Shown: in pieces, positions 1 through 12,916 of the stretch | Layout: each line of letters opens with the position of its first letter | Numbering within the stretch: position 1 is the stretch's first letter | Assembly: GCA_900312665.1 (NCBI GenBank) | Contig: ONZQ02000015.1 | Span: 868,001-932,000 of the forward strand | Source: Cephalotrichum gorgonifer | Lineage: Eukaryota > Ascomycota > Sordariomycetes > Microascales > Microascaceae | DNA: 64,000 nucleotides | Reading direction: 5' to 3' | Notes under the pieces: generated by a model | The model's database searches: none | Told to the model about the DNA's origin: nothing | What the model saw: the letters and a program-made list of their open reading frames with translations, nothing else | Program-made: the position numbers and the translations under genes

Positions 1-573
1 GAGGAAGAGGAGGAGGAGCACAGGCACAGCGCGATATTTGCCGCCACCTCCGCGGTTGAGCGGGACGAGCAGCCCAGGGACCCCTTCGGCGACGACGCGG
101 ACGAGGTGGACAGCGACGAGGACGACCACGGCGGCCCGGCGTGGAGTTCGGGCGGTGGGAGGGGAGGGTGGTGGAGGGACGTCGTGATGAAGCGGGAGCG
201 CCTGTCCGACTCGGAGGACGAGGAGGAGGAGGGCGTCGATGAGGAGTTTGGGGACTTCGCGATGCCTGAGGCCGATGCCGAGGCGGGGGCGGGAGGCGCT
301 AGTCCCGCGGGGCTGAGGGTAGTCAAACCGCTCGCGGTGCACCCCGGCGTCGGCGGGGGCAAGTCCGGATTCGGGAGTCTGTGGCCTTTTAACACGCAGA
401 ACTTTGGGAATTCCAGGGCGGGGAAGTTTGGGCGGGAGGGGAGGGATGGTGGGGAGGACGAGGAGGAGGAGACCGAGGGGGGCATCAGGAGGACTACGGA
501 GGCGAAGAAGCGGACGAGTCTTGATGACGAGGATGTGGATGATGAGGTTGTTATCGCGAGAGGGGGCTTCTGA
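1..573 (+). CDS. C-terminal part of an acidic protein, probable SIT4 phosphatase-associated (SAPS) family
   Basis: The reading frame is open from the first base of the window to a TGA at 571-573, so this is the last 190 codons of a gene that starts upstream. The visible tail is strongly acidic (runs of Asp/Glu at the start, around residues 30-40, 70-85 and near the end) and carries the short conserved-looking strings EFGDFAMPE, KPLAVHP and SLWPF. Acidic tails with such strings are what I associate with fungal SAPS/Ekc1 proteins, which bind the Sit4/PP6 phosphatase and act in the cell cycle and stress signalling. That assignment is from memory of the family, not from a search. The coding status is firm because of the uninterrupted frame and bias; the family name is tentative. 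No signal peptide or membrane segment is visible in this part. Confidence 0.6.
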   Translation, partial: EEEEEEHRHSAIFAATSAVERDEQPRDPFGDDADEVDSDEDDHGGPAWSSGGGRGGWWRDVVMKRERLSDSEDEEEEGVDEEFGDFAMPEADAEAGAGGASPAGLRVVKPLAVHPGVGGGKSGFGSLWPFNTQNFGNSRAGKFGREGRDGGEDEEEETEGGIRRTTEAKKRTSLDDEDVDDEVVIARGGF

Positions 574-2534
574 GGGAGGAGTTGTAGGTTATGTCTGAGT
601 GGGGAAGGGGCATTTGAGGGAAAGGGCAGGTGTGATATAGGAATGTTCTATGATGGGAACGAAAGGGATACCTGATGAATGGGAATGGGTTGCCGGGTCT
701 GTTCATGGGATGGATGCGGGAGTGGGGTGCATGTTATTCTGGGTTCTACCATTGGGATGGCGAGGAGGGGGAAGAGGGAGGTAGGAGTGTAGGGGAATGG
801 GATGGACGAGGTCGGAAGGGGAGAATAGGGAGGATGGAGAGGATGGGGAGGTTAGGTGGGCTTCTTGCGGGGACTGTGTAAACTTTGTATTATATCTTGT
901 TCGTTGCATTATGCTATTATCTTGTTGTCCTGTGTCTCGAGTCCAGTTCCGGCTCTGGGGATTCTCGGCGGGTGGGCATGATAGGATCTTGTCGTAGAAA
1001 CTACTGGCGGTGATTCACGACGGAGGATCCGGGTAATGGGAGATCCACCTAGCTCGATGGATCCTGCGGATCTCACGGCAGGGACGCTTGCGGGCCGAGA
1101 CTACATAGGTTTAACTACAGGCCATGAATCCTGCCTCCCCATCCCATGTTTACTCACGACGATATATCAAAAACTAAGACTCATGTCGCGACCCCGGAGC
1201 TCGGGCGGAAGAGTGGACGCCGGTGGGGCGGGAGGTGTACTAGTGACTTATGCCTTGGAATTTGAAGAGGGGGCAGAGCGTGTACAAGTACGTCAAGATG
1301 ATGTGCATTGGCGGATGATGATCGACGCGGGAATGACGACTGCCCTGCCCTTGCTTCTCGCCTGGACTTGTCGGGTTCTTGGGAACGAGTGCAAGTACTC
1401 CTATGTGTAATACGTGCCCGGGAGTTTGGGATAGGGTTTTTGCTGGTGTCTTTTGTTTTACCGGCGACTATTAGAGATATACTGGGGAATAGACACGGAA
1501 ACAATGGATCCATGAAATCTGGGGATGAACGTACTTGACTCTGCCTGCTGTTTCGGGAAACTGGGACATGCCATGACGCCACGGATTTAACATGTGGAGC
1601 CTCGATGGTGACGTAATATACGGCTCCTGGACAAAACAATGCACCTGCCTAGCAGCAACGGATGGTCCGGGCCACCTTGCTTGGGTACGTACTCATGCTT
1701 GCGCTCCCACTAGCTATCATTGGGGCCGCCTCTCAATTGGCTGGTACGTACCCTACTTTTGGCCTCCCAGCACCCCAACTTACTCGTAAATCCACAGTGC
1801 TCTCTGCCAGCTCCTTCCATGGCTATGGACCCCACCTTTCTCGTACTCCAGACGCCCCACTCCCAATCCTCCACACTGAGGCGCAACTGCCCACCTCCCC
1901 ACTCAGTGGCACTCAAATGCTGGCAGAGCTTCTTGCGTCGCCATTCTTACCATTTCGGTTGCTGAGCGAAAGAAACGAAGCGACGACGACTCGGTGCCTT
2001 GTGAACCCAATCCCCCCAATACCAATACCGCCCGATGCCCAACGAAGCCTCCATCCGCTTTCGTTTGATGTGAATTTCTTTGTCCTTGTATCAAACCATT
2101 TTGTTTCCTCGCTGTTTCGAGCATCCAAACGGTAGCTGATGCCCTTCTTGATCTCTCCGGCCATCCAATGCCATGACCATATCCAATTCCGACTCTCTGG
2201 TGCTAATGCTGATGCCCTGCTCCTACTAGACCCTAGGATTTCTACCTACTACCGACGCCTCTCGAGAGCTCAACGATAGACCCCTAACGACTAACGACGC
2301 CTTGTGTATGACCTACGTATACCCTCCGCGACACACCCACGAAGCTGCTCCCTCGAGCACCCCCACATCCCCATGTCCTCTCGACACGACTTCCCTACAC
2401 ACTGAAGAAGCCACAGCGAGCGGCAGAAAAACCTTTACGACCTCGCATGATACCCGACCGAGATCCCTACCGCGTCTACCCACCTCCAAACCTACCTCGA
2501 GCCTCCCCCGCCCGGGTCACCGGCCACCGCCACC
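574..2534. other. Intergenic spacer: 3' end of the acidic-protein gene and VPS13 leader
   Basis: No credible gene. About 750-851 is a G/A-rich tract with many GGG runs on the plus strand. The last 200 bases before VPS13 are pyrimidine-rich, as in many fungal 5' leaders. Short frames here are out of phase and look random. Confidence 0.7.
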
Positions 2535-5500
2535 ATGCTCGAAGGTCTCGTAGCCGGTCTGCTCAACCGCTTCCTGGGCATGTACGTCAAGAACTTCGAC
2601 CCCACGCAGCTCAAGGTTGGCATCTGGTCCGGCGACGTCAAGCTCAACAACCTCGAGCTCCGCAAGGAGGCCCTCGACCAGTTCCGCCTCCCGGTCAACG
2701 TGGTCGAGGGCCACCTCGGCCGCCTCACACTCGTAATACCCTGGTCGAACCTCGGCGGCGCCCCGGTCAAGGTACTCCTCGAGGACGTGTTCCTGCTCGC
2801 CTCGCCCAAGGAGGAGGCCGAGTACGATGAGGAGGAGGAAGATCGGAGGAGGCAGCGCATCAAGATGGAGAAGCTAGACTCGGCCGAGCTGCTCAAGGAG
2901 CGCTCTAAGATGGGGCTGAGCGCCGACGAGGAGAGGAAGAACCAGAGCTTCACCCAGAGCCTGGTCACCAAGATCGTTGACAACGTGCAGGTCACCGTCA
3001 AGAACATACACGTCCGTTACGAAGACTCCATATCGGCCCCCGGCCACCCCTTCGCCCTCGGCTTGACCCTCGAGGAGTTCAGCGCCGTCAGCACCGACGG
3101 CGACTGGCAGCCGGCCTTCGTCCAGAGCCAGGACATGGTCACCCACAAGCTGGCCACTCTGGACGCGCTGTCCGTTTACTGGGATACCGATGCTACCCTT
3201 CTGGGCTCGGGCCGCGAGGTCGACCACTCCGGCAAGCACCGCCTGTCTCACGAGGAGATAGTGCAGAGGCTGAAACGAATGATCCAGACGGCCAGCGGGG
3301 TCGTGGAGGACGAGGAAGAAGACGATCGCGACGACGTCAGCAGCACCGCCAGCGCGGCCCATACCTCTGACCACCAGTTCGTCCTCCGTCCGGTGAGCGG
3401 ACAGGCCAAGATCGACCTCGACAAGTCCGGCGACCCCCACGCTCCCAAGTTCAAGGCCAACTTGCTCTTCGAGGAGATTGGCCTCGTCCTGGACGACGAC
3501 CAATACCGGGACGGCCTGATGATGGTCGATCTCTTCCACTACTTTCTCCGACACCAAGAGTACAAGAAGTACCAGCCGAAGGGCGTCACGCCAAAGGAAG
3601 ACCCGAAGGCGTGGTTCAAGTTCGCCGGAGACGCCGTGCTGAGCAAGATCCACGAGAAGAACCGCCGGTGGACGTGGGACTACATCCGCCAGCGGCGGGA
3701 CGACCGACTGCGGTATATCGAGCTGTTCAAGAAGAAGAAGCAGAACCAGCAGTTCACCCCCGAGGAGACCGAGGACATGAACAAGCTCGAGTGGAACCTG
3801 ACCTACGAAGATCTGCGGTTCTGGAGGTCCCTAGCTAGGAACCAGCTAAGGAAGGAGAACGCCGCCGCCGCCGCGCGGTCGCCGACCCAGGGCCAGCAGC
3901 AGCAGCAGGGTTGGTTATCGTGGGTGTGGGGAGCCAAGCCGGCAGAGGAGGTCGACGAGACGGAGAATACCACCATCACGGAGGAGCAGAAGAAGGAGCT
4001 CTATGATGCCATCGACTGGGATGAGAAGACGGCGCTCGCGGCCGATATTGACGCGCCACGCGACTCCGTCAAGCTGCAGCTGGAGGCCTCGCTTGGAACG
4101 GGAAGCTTCACGCTGAAGAAGGGCGGGCGTGGTACCACGACCGACCTGCTCAGTCTCCACTTCGACCTGTTCAAGGCAAAGTTCCTACAACGCCCCGACT
4201 CCTTCCTCGCCGATGTCAGCCTAGGCGGCCTCCGAGTCAACGACGGCACCACGCCGGATACCCTATATCCCGAAATCGTCCGGGTCAAGGATAGCCGCCT
4301 CGGGAGGAAGCGCATGTCCCTGGTCCAGCTAGAAGAGGTGGAGGAGGAACCATTCTTCTACCTCGAGGTGGAGCAGAACCCCATCGAGCGCGACGGCGAC
4401 GTCGCCCTCGTCGCCAAGCTGAAACCCCTCGAGATTGTCTGGAATCCGAACGTGGTTACCGGCGTGGTCGGCTTCTTCCGCCCCCCCGAGCGCCACATGG
4501 ATTCCATAGTCGCGCTGATGGAAACTGCGGGCGCGACCGTCGAGGGGTTCCGAGAGCAGACCCGTATGGGGCTCGAGTTCGCGCTCGAGGAACACAAGAC
4601 CATCAACGCCCAACTCGACCTCCAGGCGCCGCTAATCATCGTGCCCGTCAGCGTCACGGCGGCAACCTCGACCTGCGTCATCCTCGATGCTGGACACATT
4701 AGTGTCACGAGCGAGCTGGTTGACCAGGAGACTATGAAGCAGATCCAGGGGAAGCAACGGCGGTCGTATGGCGACGAGGACTTCAAGAGGCTCGAGTCGG
4801 CCATGTACGATAAATTCCATGTGCAGCTTACCTCGACGCAGCTGCTCGTAGGCCCGTCGATTGCTGAAACGAAGGCGCAGCTCGAGGGGAACGACGACCA
4901 GAAGATGCTGCACGTGGTGGAACGGATCAACGTGGGCTTCGTGGTCGAGACCTCCATCATCCCGAAGGCCCCCAATCTCACCAAGGTCAAGGTGTCAGGC
5001 CACCTCCCCGTTCTCCACGTCATGGTCTCGGATGCAAAATACAAGACCCTGATGAAAATCATCGATGCCGCCATCCCGAAATTCGGAAATGAGATGCCAT
5101 CCCGGCCACCACTAGAATCGAGGCGCTCCCGGCCGTCGTTTGCAAGCGCGAGCTCCTCCAGACTAACTGTAAATAAGAGGCGCAGCAGGCGGGAGTCTAC
5201 CCTGTTCCCCTTCGCTACCGCGCAGACTGCCCTCATCGTTGACGACGACTTCAGCCAGGACGACGACAAGTTCGAGGACGCGCGCTCGGGTACCGTCAAG
5301 GAGGACCTCTTAATGAAACAGCGCATATTCCAGCTGCAGTTCACGGTCGACAAGCTTCGGGGCTCCCTGTACCGGAGCGACCCGGCGAGGAAGAAGCCCG
5401 ACCAGCTCCTAGTCGATCTCGTCGCCGAGCACTTCGAACTCGAGTTCTACAACCGCAAGTACGACATGGCGGCGGAGGTGTCGCTCGGGTCCGTGACCAT

Positions 5501-8500
5501 GGACGACTTCGTCGAGAACCCGCCCGCCGAGTTCAAGTCCATTGTCTCTTCCGGGGACGTCGAGGATCGCGAGCAGAACCGGAGCCTAGTGCATGTCAAG
5601 TTCGTCAAGGTTAATAGCCAGTCGCCCGAGTTCATGTCGGTGTACGAGGGCGTCGAGACGAACGTCGACGCAACCATCTCTACCATCAACCTCATTGTCA
5701 CGCGAAATACTCTCCTCACCCTCCTCGACTTCATCCTCATTACTTTCACCAACAATGACGCGAACAACAACGCACTACCCTCAAGCAGCATCGAGGATGC
5801 CGTCTCCGAAACGGTGGAGGTTTTCGAACCGCAGGCCAATAATGCTGGCGCCATCCGTGTCAAGGTGGACTTGAAGAGTATCCGACTTATCCTGAACAAC
5901 GACGGTATCCGGCTTGCCACCCTCTCACTAAATCAGGCCGAGGTCGGAGTGTTCCTGCATGCGCAGACCATGAGGGTCTCCTCGAAGCTGGGAAACCTCA
6001 GCCTCGTCGACGACATCGACTCCGGCGTGTCGAGAGACTCGAGTCTCCGCCAGCTCGTGACCATCCAGGGTGACGAGTTAGCCGACTTCCGCTACGAGAC
6101 GTTCGATGCTACCAAGGTAGAGACGTACCCCGGGTACGACTCGTCGATATTCCTTCGCGCCGGCTCGGTCAAGGTGAACTTTGTCGAGGAACCCTTCCGG
6201 AAGATTGTCAACTTCCTCGTCAAGTTCGGCAAGATGCAGGCCATCTACAACGCGGCGCGGCAGGCGGCGGCGAATCAGGCGTCCCAGCTCCAGCAGATCA
6301 GCGCCCGGATCAAGTTCGACGTTGTCGTCAGGACCCCCATTGTCGTGTTCCCGAGCTTCGTTCCATCGGGGAAGCCGAATCGTGACCTGATCACGGCCTA
6401 CCTGGGCGAGATTTACGCGCAAAATAAGTTTGCGCCGCTAGATGACTCAGAGAGTGCCGACACGGCCATGAAGATCTCCACGGGTATACGCAACATCCGA
6501 CTCACGTCGGACTTCTTCTATCCCGACGACGTCTCAGAGGAGCTCGAGATGATTGATCACGTCGACTTGGGCTTCGACATTACATATGCGGAACACAGGA
6601 AGGGTGCAGTAAGGCCTGACATTGAGGTAGTGGGGAAACTGTCAGACGTCAAGCTCAAGATCACGCCGTATCAGCTGAAGACTCTGCTCCAGATCTCCCA
6701 GTCCGTTCCGGCGGCCTTTGCGGGAGACGTCGAGACCCAAGACGAGCAGGTCGAGAGTGCAGTCGGCGAAGACACCCTGCAGAAGGCCAAGGAAGCAAAC
6801 GCACCATCTCCCGGCAGCGAGGAAGCTTTGGTAGACCTCAACCCGGAGCTGGTCGTCTCCCAGGAAACCTGGGCCCGGCTCGATCTTGCCTTCGACGTCG
6901 GGACTGTGGGACTCGAGCTCATCTCCGCCCACGAAGCCGAGCCGGTCGGGAGCCTCGACGAGGCCAGCCTATCTAGGTTCTCGCTCGACGACAGCCAGGT
7001 GAAGTTGCGGGCGCTCTCCGACGGGTCCCTCGAGGCCGAGTTGCTCGTGCGCTCGTTCACAATCTACGACAGCCGGCCGCGCGACAACAACAAGTTCCGG
7101 CGGATCATGACGTCGCTGAACAAGGACGTCCAGCAGCTGATGGCGAGCGTCACCCTGTCTCCGGGGCCCGAGAAGCGCCTGATCGCCATGGTCACGCTAG
7201 ACAGCCCGCGGGTGATCTTCGCGCTGGACTACCTCTTCGCGCTCCAGAGCTTCGCCACTGCGGCGCTACAGAGCAACGAGCCGCCCATGACGGACGAGGA
7301 GATGTCGGAGATCCCGGAGGAGTCGGAGACGGAATCGGCGCGACCGTCCATACAGCTGCAGCGGGTGTCGGGTGAGTCCGACGCGCAGCAGGCCGTAGTT
7401 CCCGCGGAGACGCCGCCCGCTCAGCAGGCCCAACAGCCCCCTGCGATGGATATCGCGTTCAGGGTCAATATCGTCGACGCGCAGGTGATCCTTATCGCGA
7501 ACCCCCTGAGCTCGAGCTCCGAAGCCATTGTGCTGGGAACGAAGCAGGTCCTCCTCTCGCAACAGAACGCCCTGACGTTCCAGGTCTCCGAGATGGGCAT
7601 GTTCCTGTGCAGGATGGACCGTTTCGAGGATAGCCGGCTGCGCATCATCGACGACTTCTCCATTCAGATGTCCCAGGATAACTCCATGGCTGGGGTCACC
7701 AGCATATCCGCCAACGTCGAGCCGCTGATTCTACGACTCTCCCTTCGGGATATCCTCATGGCGGTGCAGATCCTTACCAAGGCGTCTGAGCTGTCTAACG
7801 GAGACGGGGAGCATCCAAAGGCCCCGGCGTCCGAGGAGAAGGCCAAGCAGCTACGGGCGCCTGGAAGGGAGCGGCGGGCGTCGAGCGTTAACGCCAAGTC
7901 GACGGCACGGAGCGTAGGGAAGAGCACCACCGCCGTATCGACCGCGAGCCGCGCCAACCAGCCGAAGAAGGAACCTACGCGGCGGGAGGACCTGGCCGTC
8001 ACGGTGGACGGGATCCGCGTCATTGTGATCGGCGATGTGCACGAACTGCCGATCCTCGACCTTGGAATCAAGTCGTTCGCTGCCACCGCTGAGGACTGGT
8101 CCTCCAACCTCAGGGCGCAGACGGCGATAGACATGTACACCAACGTCTTCAACTTCTCCAAGTCCGCATGGGAGCCCCTGATTGAGCCGTGGCACGTGGG
8201 CCTCAGGGTGAGCCGCTCGGGGTCGGAGCCTCTCTCCATCGAGATGGTCTCCAAGAAGACGCTCGACCTCACCCTCACGACGGCCACGATCGCGCTCGCG
8301 TCGAAGTCGATGGCGTTCCTGACGCGCGACCAGGATGTCCTCGGAAAGCCGAGGGGGGTGGAATCGCCGTACCGCATCAGGAACTACACCGGGTTCGAGG
8401 TGCACGTGGAGGCGCCGCGGCGGGGGGACGAGGAGCCCATCTCAGCGCGGCTAGAGGACGGGGAGGAGGTTCCGTGGAGCTTCGAGTCGTGGGAGAAGAT

Positions 8501-11500
8501 GCGCGAGACGCTCGCCTTCGACAGCAGCTCCAACACGGTGGAGGTGCGCCTCGAGGGGAGCGGGTTTGACCCCGTGAAGAGCATCCGGCTCAACCGCGAG
8601 GGGGAGTTCCCGTACGTGCTGCGGGTGCAGGGGAAGAGCACGGTGCACCGCGTGCTCGTGGAGGTGGACCTGGGCGCGGACGACAACGTGAAGTACGTGA
8701 CGCTGCGGTCGCCGCTACTGGTGGAGAATAACACGCAGATTCCCGTGGAGCTGGGGATCTACGACCAGGACAAGGGGGACCTCCTGAAGATTGAGAAGAT
8801 CGCTCCCGGGGAGAGCAGACCTGCTCCCGTGGGGGCGGTGTACGTGAAGAGCCTGCTGCTGAGGCCAGACTCCGGGTTCGGGTACGCGTGGTCCTCGGAG
8901 GCGCTGTGGTGGAGGGATCTGGTGAAGAGGAGGACGAGGACGCTGGTGTGTAAGGGGGAGAACGGGGATCCGTTTTACTTCCAGATTTATGCCTCGTTCG
9001 ACAAGTCGAACCCTAATATTAAGTGAGTCTACACCCCCCCTTTCCTCCCATCCCCGAAAAGACGCGTCTAGGTTCCCTGAAGTGGCTGTGGAGTTACAAA
9101 CGGGAAGAAGACAAAGGCAATGGCTAATTATTCTAGCAACTACCCATACATGAGGCTCAAGGTCTCCTCTCCGGTCGTCCTCGAGAATCTGCTCCCGTAC
9201 GACTTCAAGTATCGCATCTACGACAAGAACACCAAGAAGGACTGGACGAACTTCCTGCGCAAGGGCGGCCTGAGCCCTGTGCATGTAGTAGAGCTGTCGC
9301 ACCTTCTCCTCCTGAGCATCGACATGCAGGACACAGCCTTCAAGGCAAGTGACTTCGCTGTCATCAACTCGGGTAGCACGGTCGACTTTAAGAAAGAGGA
9401 CAAGATCGTCTGCCGTGACGTGCACGGCCTGTCCCTAAATCTCGCTCTCCACTACCACCGCATCCCGGACAGCGGCGGCGCGTTCAAGGTCACCGTCTAC
9501 AGCCCCTACGTGGTCCTGAACAAGACAGGTCTGGAGTTGGACATCCGCGTCAAGAGCTTCATGCAGGGAGCGAAGGCCGTGGCGGGACGAGCGCCCGCCC
9601 TAGAAGCAACGGACGGCGAGCGGCCCAAGGTGAAACCGTTCATGCTCTCCTTCGGGCACGAGGACCCGAAGAACCGTGCGCTGCTGAAGATTGGGAATTC
9701 GGAGTGGAGCAAACCGCAGAGTTTCGAGGCCATCGGGAGCACGTCGGAGGTGGTGCTGCCGTCGATGGGCAACAAGGGCACGGAGATTCACGTGGGGATC
9801 TCGGTGGAGGAGGGAGAGGGCAAGTATAAGATGACCAAGATCGTGGAGCTCACGCCGCGCTTCATCCTGCAGAACAAGCTCGGGGAGGACATACACGTGC
9901 GGGAGCCCAGCTCGTCCGGGTCCCTCGCGCTCCGGGCTGGAGGGCTGCAGCCGCTCCAGTTCATGCAGCGGTCCAAGGTGAAGCAGCTTTGCCTCTGCTT
10001 CCCCGGGCTGGACAACCAGTGGACGGCGCCGTTCAACATCTCTGACCTCGGCACGACGTACGTCAAAATTGCCAAGTCGGGTCAGCGACAGCAGCTCATC
10101 CGGGTAGAGATCCTGATGGAGAGGGCGACGATCTTCCTTAACCTCACGCTGGAGACGAAGCACTGGCCCTTCTCTATGCGCAACGAGAGCGACACGGAGT
10201 TCATCTTCTTCCAGGCGAACCCGAACGTCGACGAGGACGGGGCCGAGGACCGGTCCGGGTGGAAGCCGATCAGGTATCGACTGCCGCCCAGGAGCATCAT
10301 GCCATACGCGTGGGACTTCCCGGCGGCGCGGTTCCGGGAGGTTGTGATCAGCGCGTCGAACCGCGAGAGGCACGTCAAGCTAGCGGAGATCGGCAACCAG
10401 ATCCCGATGAAGTTCACGACGCCGTCGGGCCAGCAGAAGATCATCGACATCAACATCGCGGCGGACGGGCCGACGCAGACGATGATTGTGTCGAACTTTA
10501 AGCAGTCGAAGAGCCTGTACAGGCAGAAGAAGGGGGGCAAGTCGTCGGCGGCGAGCTCGGGCAGCGGCAACGGCGGTGGGAACGGCAGCGCAGCGGGGGC
10601 CGGGTTCGAGGTCAAGGATCTCAACATCGGCACCACGTTCACGGCGCACCTGGGGCTCTCCGGGATCGGCGTGTCGCTCATCAACACGCAGCTGAGGGAG
10701 CTCGCGTACATCACGTTCCGCGGAGTGGAGCTGAAGTACAGCGAGTCGCCGCTGTACCAGACGGTCAGCCTGGCGGTCAAGTGGATCCAGGTCGACAACC
10801 AGCTCTACGGTGGACTCTTCCCGATCGTGCTGTACCCGGCGGTGGTGCCGAAGAAAGCGCAGGAGATCGACGCGCACCCGTCGGTGCACGCGATGGTGAC
10901 GCGGGTCAAGGACGACTCGTTCGGGGTGCTGTACATCAAGTACGCGACGCTACTAATACAGGAGATGACGGTGGAGTTGGATGAGGACTTTGTGTTCGCG
11001 CTGATGGACTTCACGAACGTTCCGGGGGCGTCGTGGACGAGGAGCGAGGGTGAGGACGGCGATCTGTGCGACGAGGTGCTCGGGATCCCGGAGCCGAAGG
11101 AGCAGCACTCGGGGCAGGACACGTACTTTGAGCTGCTGAACATCCAGCCGATGCAGCTGGACATCTCGTTCATGCGGACGGAGCGGGTGAACGCGGAGGA
11201 CAAGCGGTCGTCGAAGAACCCGCTGATGTTCTTCCTCAACATCATGACGATGGCCATGGGCAACGTGAACGACGCCCCCGTGCGGTTCAATGCGCTGATG
11301 CTGGAGAACGTGAGGGTGTCGACGCCGGTGCTAGTGCAGAACATCGCGAACCACTACAGCCAGGAGGCGCTGTACCAGATCCATAAGATCCTGGGGTCAG
11401 CGGACTTCCTGGGCAACCCGGTGGGGCTGTTCAACAACATCAGCTCCGGGCTAACGGACATCTTCTACGAGCCGTACCAGGGGCTGATCCTGAGCGACAA

Positions 11501-12332
11501 GCCGGAGGACTTTGGTATGGGGATCGCGCGCGGGGCGGCGAGCTTCGCGAAGAAGTCCGTGTACGGGTTCAGCGACTCGTTCTCCAAGTTCACGGGGAGC
11601 CTGTCGAAGGGGCTGGCGGCGGCGACGCTGGACAAGCAGTTCCAGGACCGGCGGCGGATCACGCGGTCGCGGAACCGGCCGAAGCACGCGCTGTACGGGG
11701 TGACGACGGGGGCGAATTCGTTCATCACGAGCGTGGCGAGCGGGGTGGGGGGCCTGGCGCGGAAGCCGCTAGAGGGGGCGGAGCAGGAGGGGGCGCTGGG
11801 CTTCTTCAAGGGCGTGGGGAAGGGGGTGCTGGGGCTCGCGACGAAGCCTGCGATCGGGGTGCTGGACATGGCGAGCAACGTATCGGAGGGGATTCGGAAC
11901 ACGACAACGGTGTTCGACGGGAGCGAGCTGGACCGGGTGCGGCTGGCGCGGTTCGTGGCGTCGGACGGGATCGTGAGGCCGTACAGCCAGCGGGAGGCGC
12001 TGGGCCAGTCGTGGCTGAAGCAGGTGGACAACGGCAAGTACTTCGAGGAGTCGTACCTCGCGCACCTGGAGCTGCCGAGGGAGGACATGGTGGTGATGGT
12101 GACGTACTCGCGGATCCTGATGATACGGAGCCGGAGGCTGGCGAGCGAGTGGGACGTGCCGCTGAGCGACGTGCAGACGATCGCGAAGGAGAGGACGGGG
12201 CTGAGCCTCGTGCTGAGGGGCGGAGTGAACGGGCCTTTCGTCCCCGTCGGGGACGAGGACGGGCGGAGGTTCCTGTATGGGCGGGTCGGGGTCGCTGTTG
12301 AGGAGTTTAATAGGCGGTTTAGGAGCCAGTAG
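2535..12332 (+). CDS. VPS13: VPS13, bridge-like lipid transfer protein
   Basis: Two exons, 2535-9022 and 9137-12332. The 114-bp intron (GTGAGT donor, TTCTAG acceptor) removes the in-frame stop at 9024-9026 and keeps phase, giving 3227 aa, the usual size for fungal Vps13. The N-terminus (MLEGLVAGLLNRFLGMYVKNF) is the chorein motif, followed by the extended lipid-transfer groove region. A SHR-BD/VAB adaptor-binding region begins near residue 1945 and spans the intron, and the C-terminus carries the ATG2-C-like helices and a PH-like end (around residues 3130-3220). Vps13 proteins move phospholipids in bulk between membranes at ER, mitochondrial, vacuolar and endosomal contact sites. The start is supported by a strong GCCACCATG context and by the chorein motif beginning at residue 1. 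Insertions rich in Gln, Ser and Glu lie between conserved blocks and are probably loops. Confidence 0.96.
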
Positions 12333-12834
12333 AGGGGAGGTACTGGGGACTGGGGGTTGTGGGCTTGACGGTGGGGCCTTATAGACGATGAGTGGAAGGG
12401 GTGTGGTGATGGGATGATGAAAACACACGATGGGGATGGGAGGAGTTTTGGCTGGGGGCTGATGTCTTTTTTGTCTCTCTTGATTATATTTACGTTTATG
12501 TTTATAGGTAGAAATCGGACATTCTGATAGTCTTAAAGCATTTTGATGGTCTTGATATTTTCCTCTCTCCTCTTCGTCTCTTCTTCTTTCATCCCTGCCT
12601 CGTCTTCATCCTTTTTCACCAGGTCTCTTTCTTCCCGTCGACGTCAGCGAAGATATCTGGCAGAGGCCAGGTTCACACCCTCGCAAGCGAAACTTGAGTC
12701 TTTACATCTAACAGCGGTACTAGTAGTCAGCTCGGCTCCAGTTCTTCTCACCATGAGGATGATGGGTGAAGCCAAGGAAAAAAAAAAAAAAAAAAAAACA
12801 AAAGAAGTCGAAATATCAAAGACGGGAAAAATGA
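12333..12834. other. VPS13 3' region with a 21-bp poly(A) run
   Basis: No gene. A run of 21 A lies at 12778-12798, between VPS13 and the tRNA gene. On the opposite strand this is a T-run just downstream of the tRNA 3' end (12835), but at about 36 bp it is further away than a usual Pol III terminator. Confidence 0.6.
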
Positions 12835-12916
12835 TGCACTAGCCCGGAATTGAACCGGGGGCTGGTCGAAATCAAGAATATGGCAACGACCAAGTTTACC
12901 ACTAACCCACTAGTGC
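12835..12916 (-). tRNA. tRNA-Gly (GCC) with an 11-nt intron
   Basis: Read on the minus strand, the acceptor stem GCACTAG (12916-12910) pairs with CTAGTGC (12842-12836), with discriminator A at 12835. The D-arm contains GGGTTAGTGGTAAAC (A box) and the T-arm is CCCGG-TTCAATT-CCGGG (B box). The anticodon stem GGTCG/CGACC encloses TTGCCA followed by TATTCTTGATT and T. Placing the intron after position 37 gives an 11-nt intron and a 71-nt mature tRNA, the normal length for tRNA-Gly(GCC). Confidence 0.93.

Noticed and set aside
9024..9026. In-frame TGA in VPS13 as a sign of a broken gene
   Set aside because: Removed by a normal 114-bp intron; protein motifs continue in frame on the other side.
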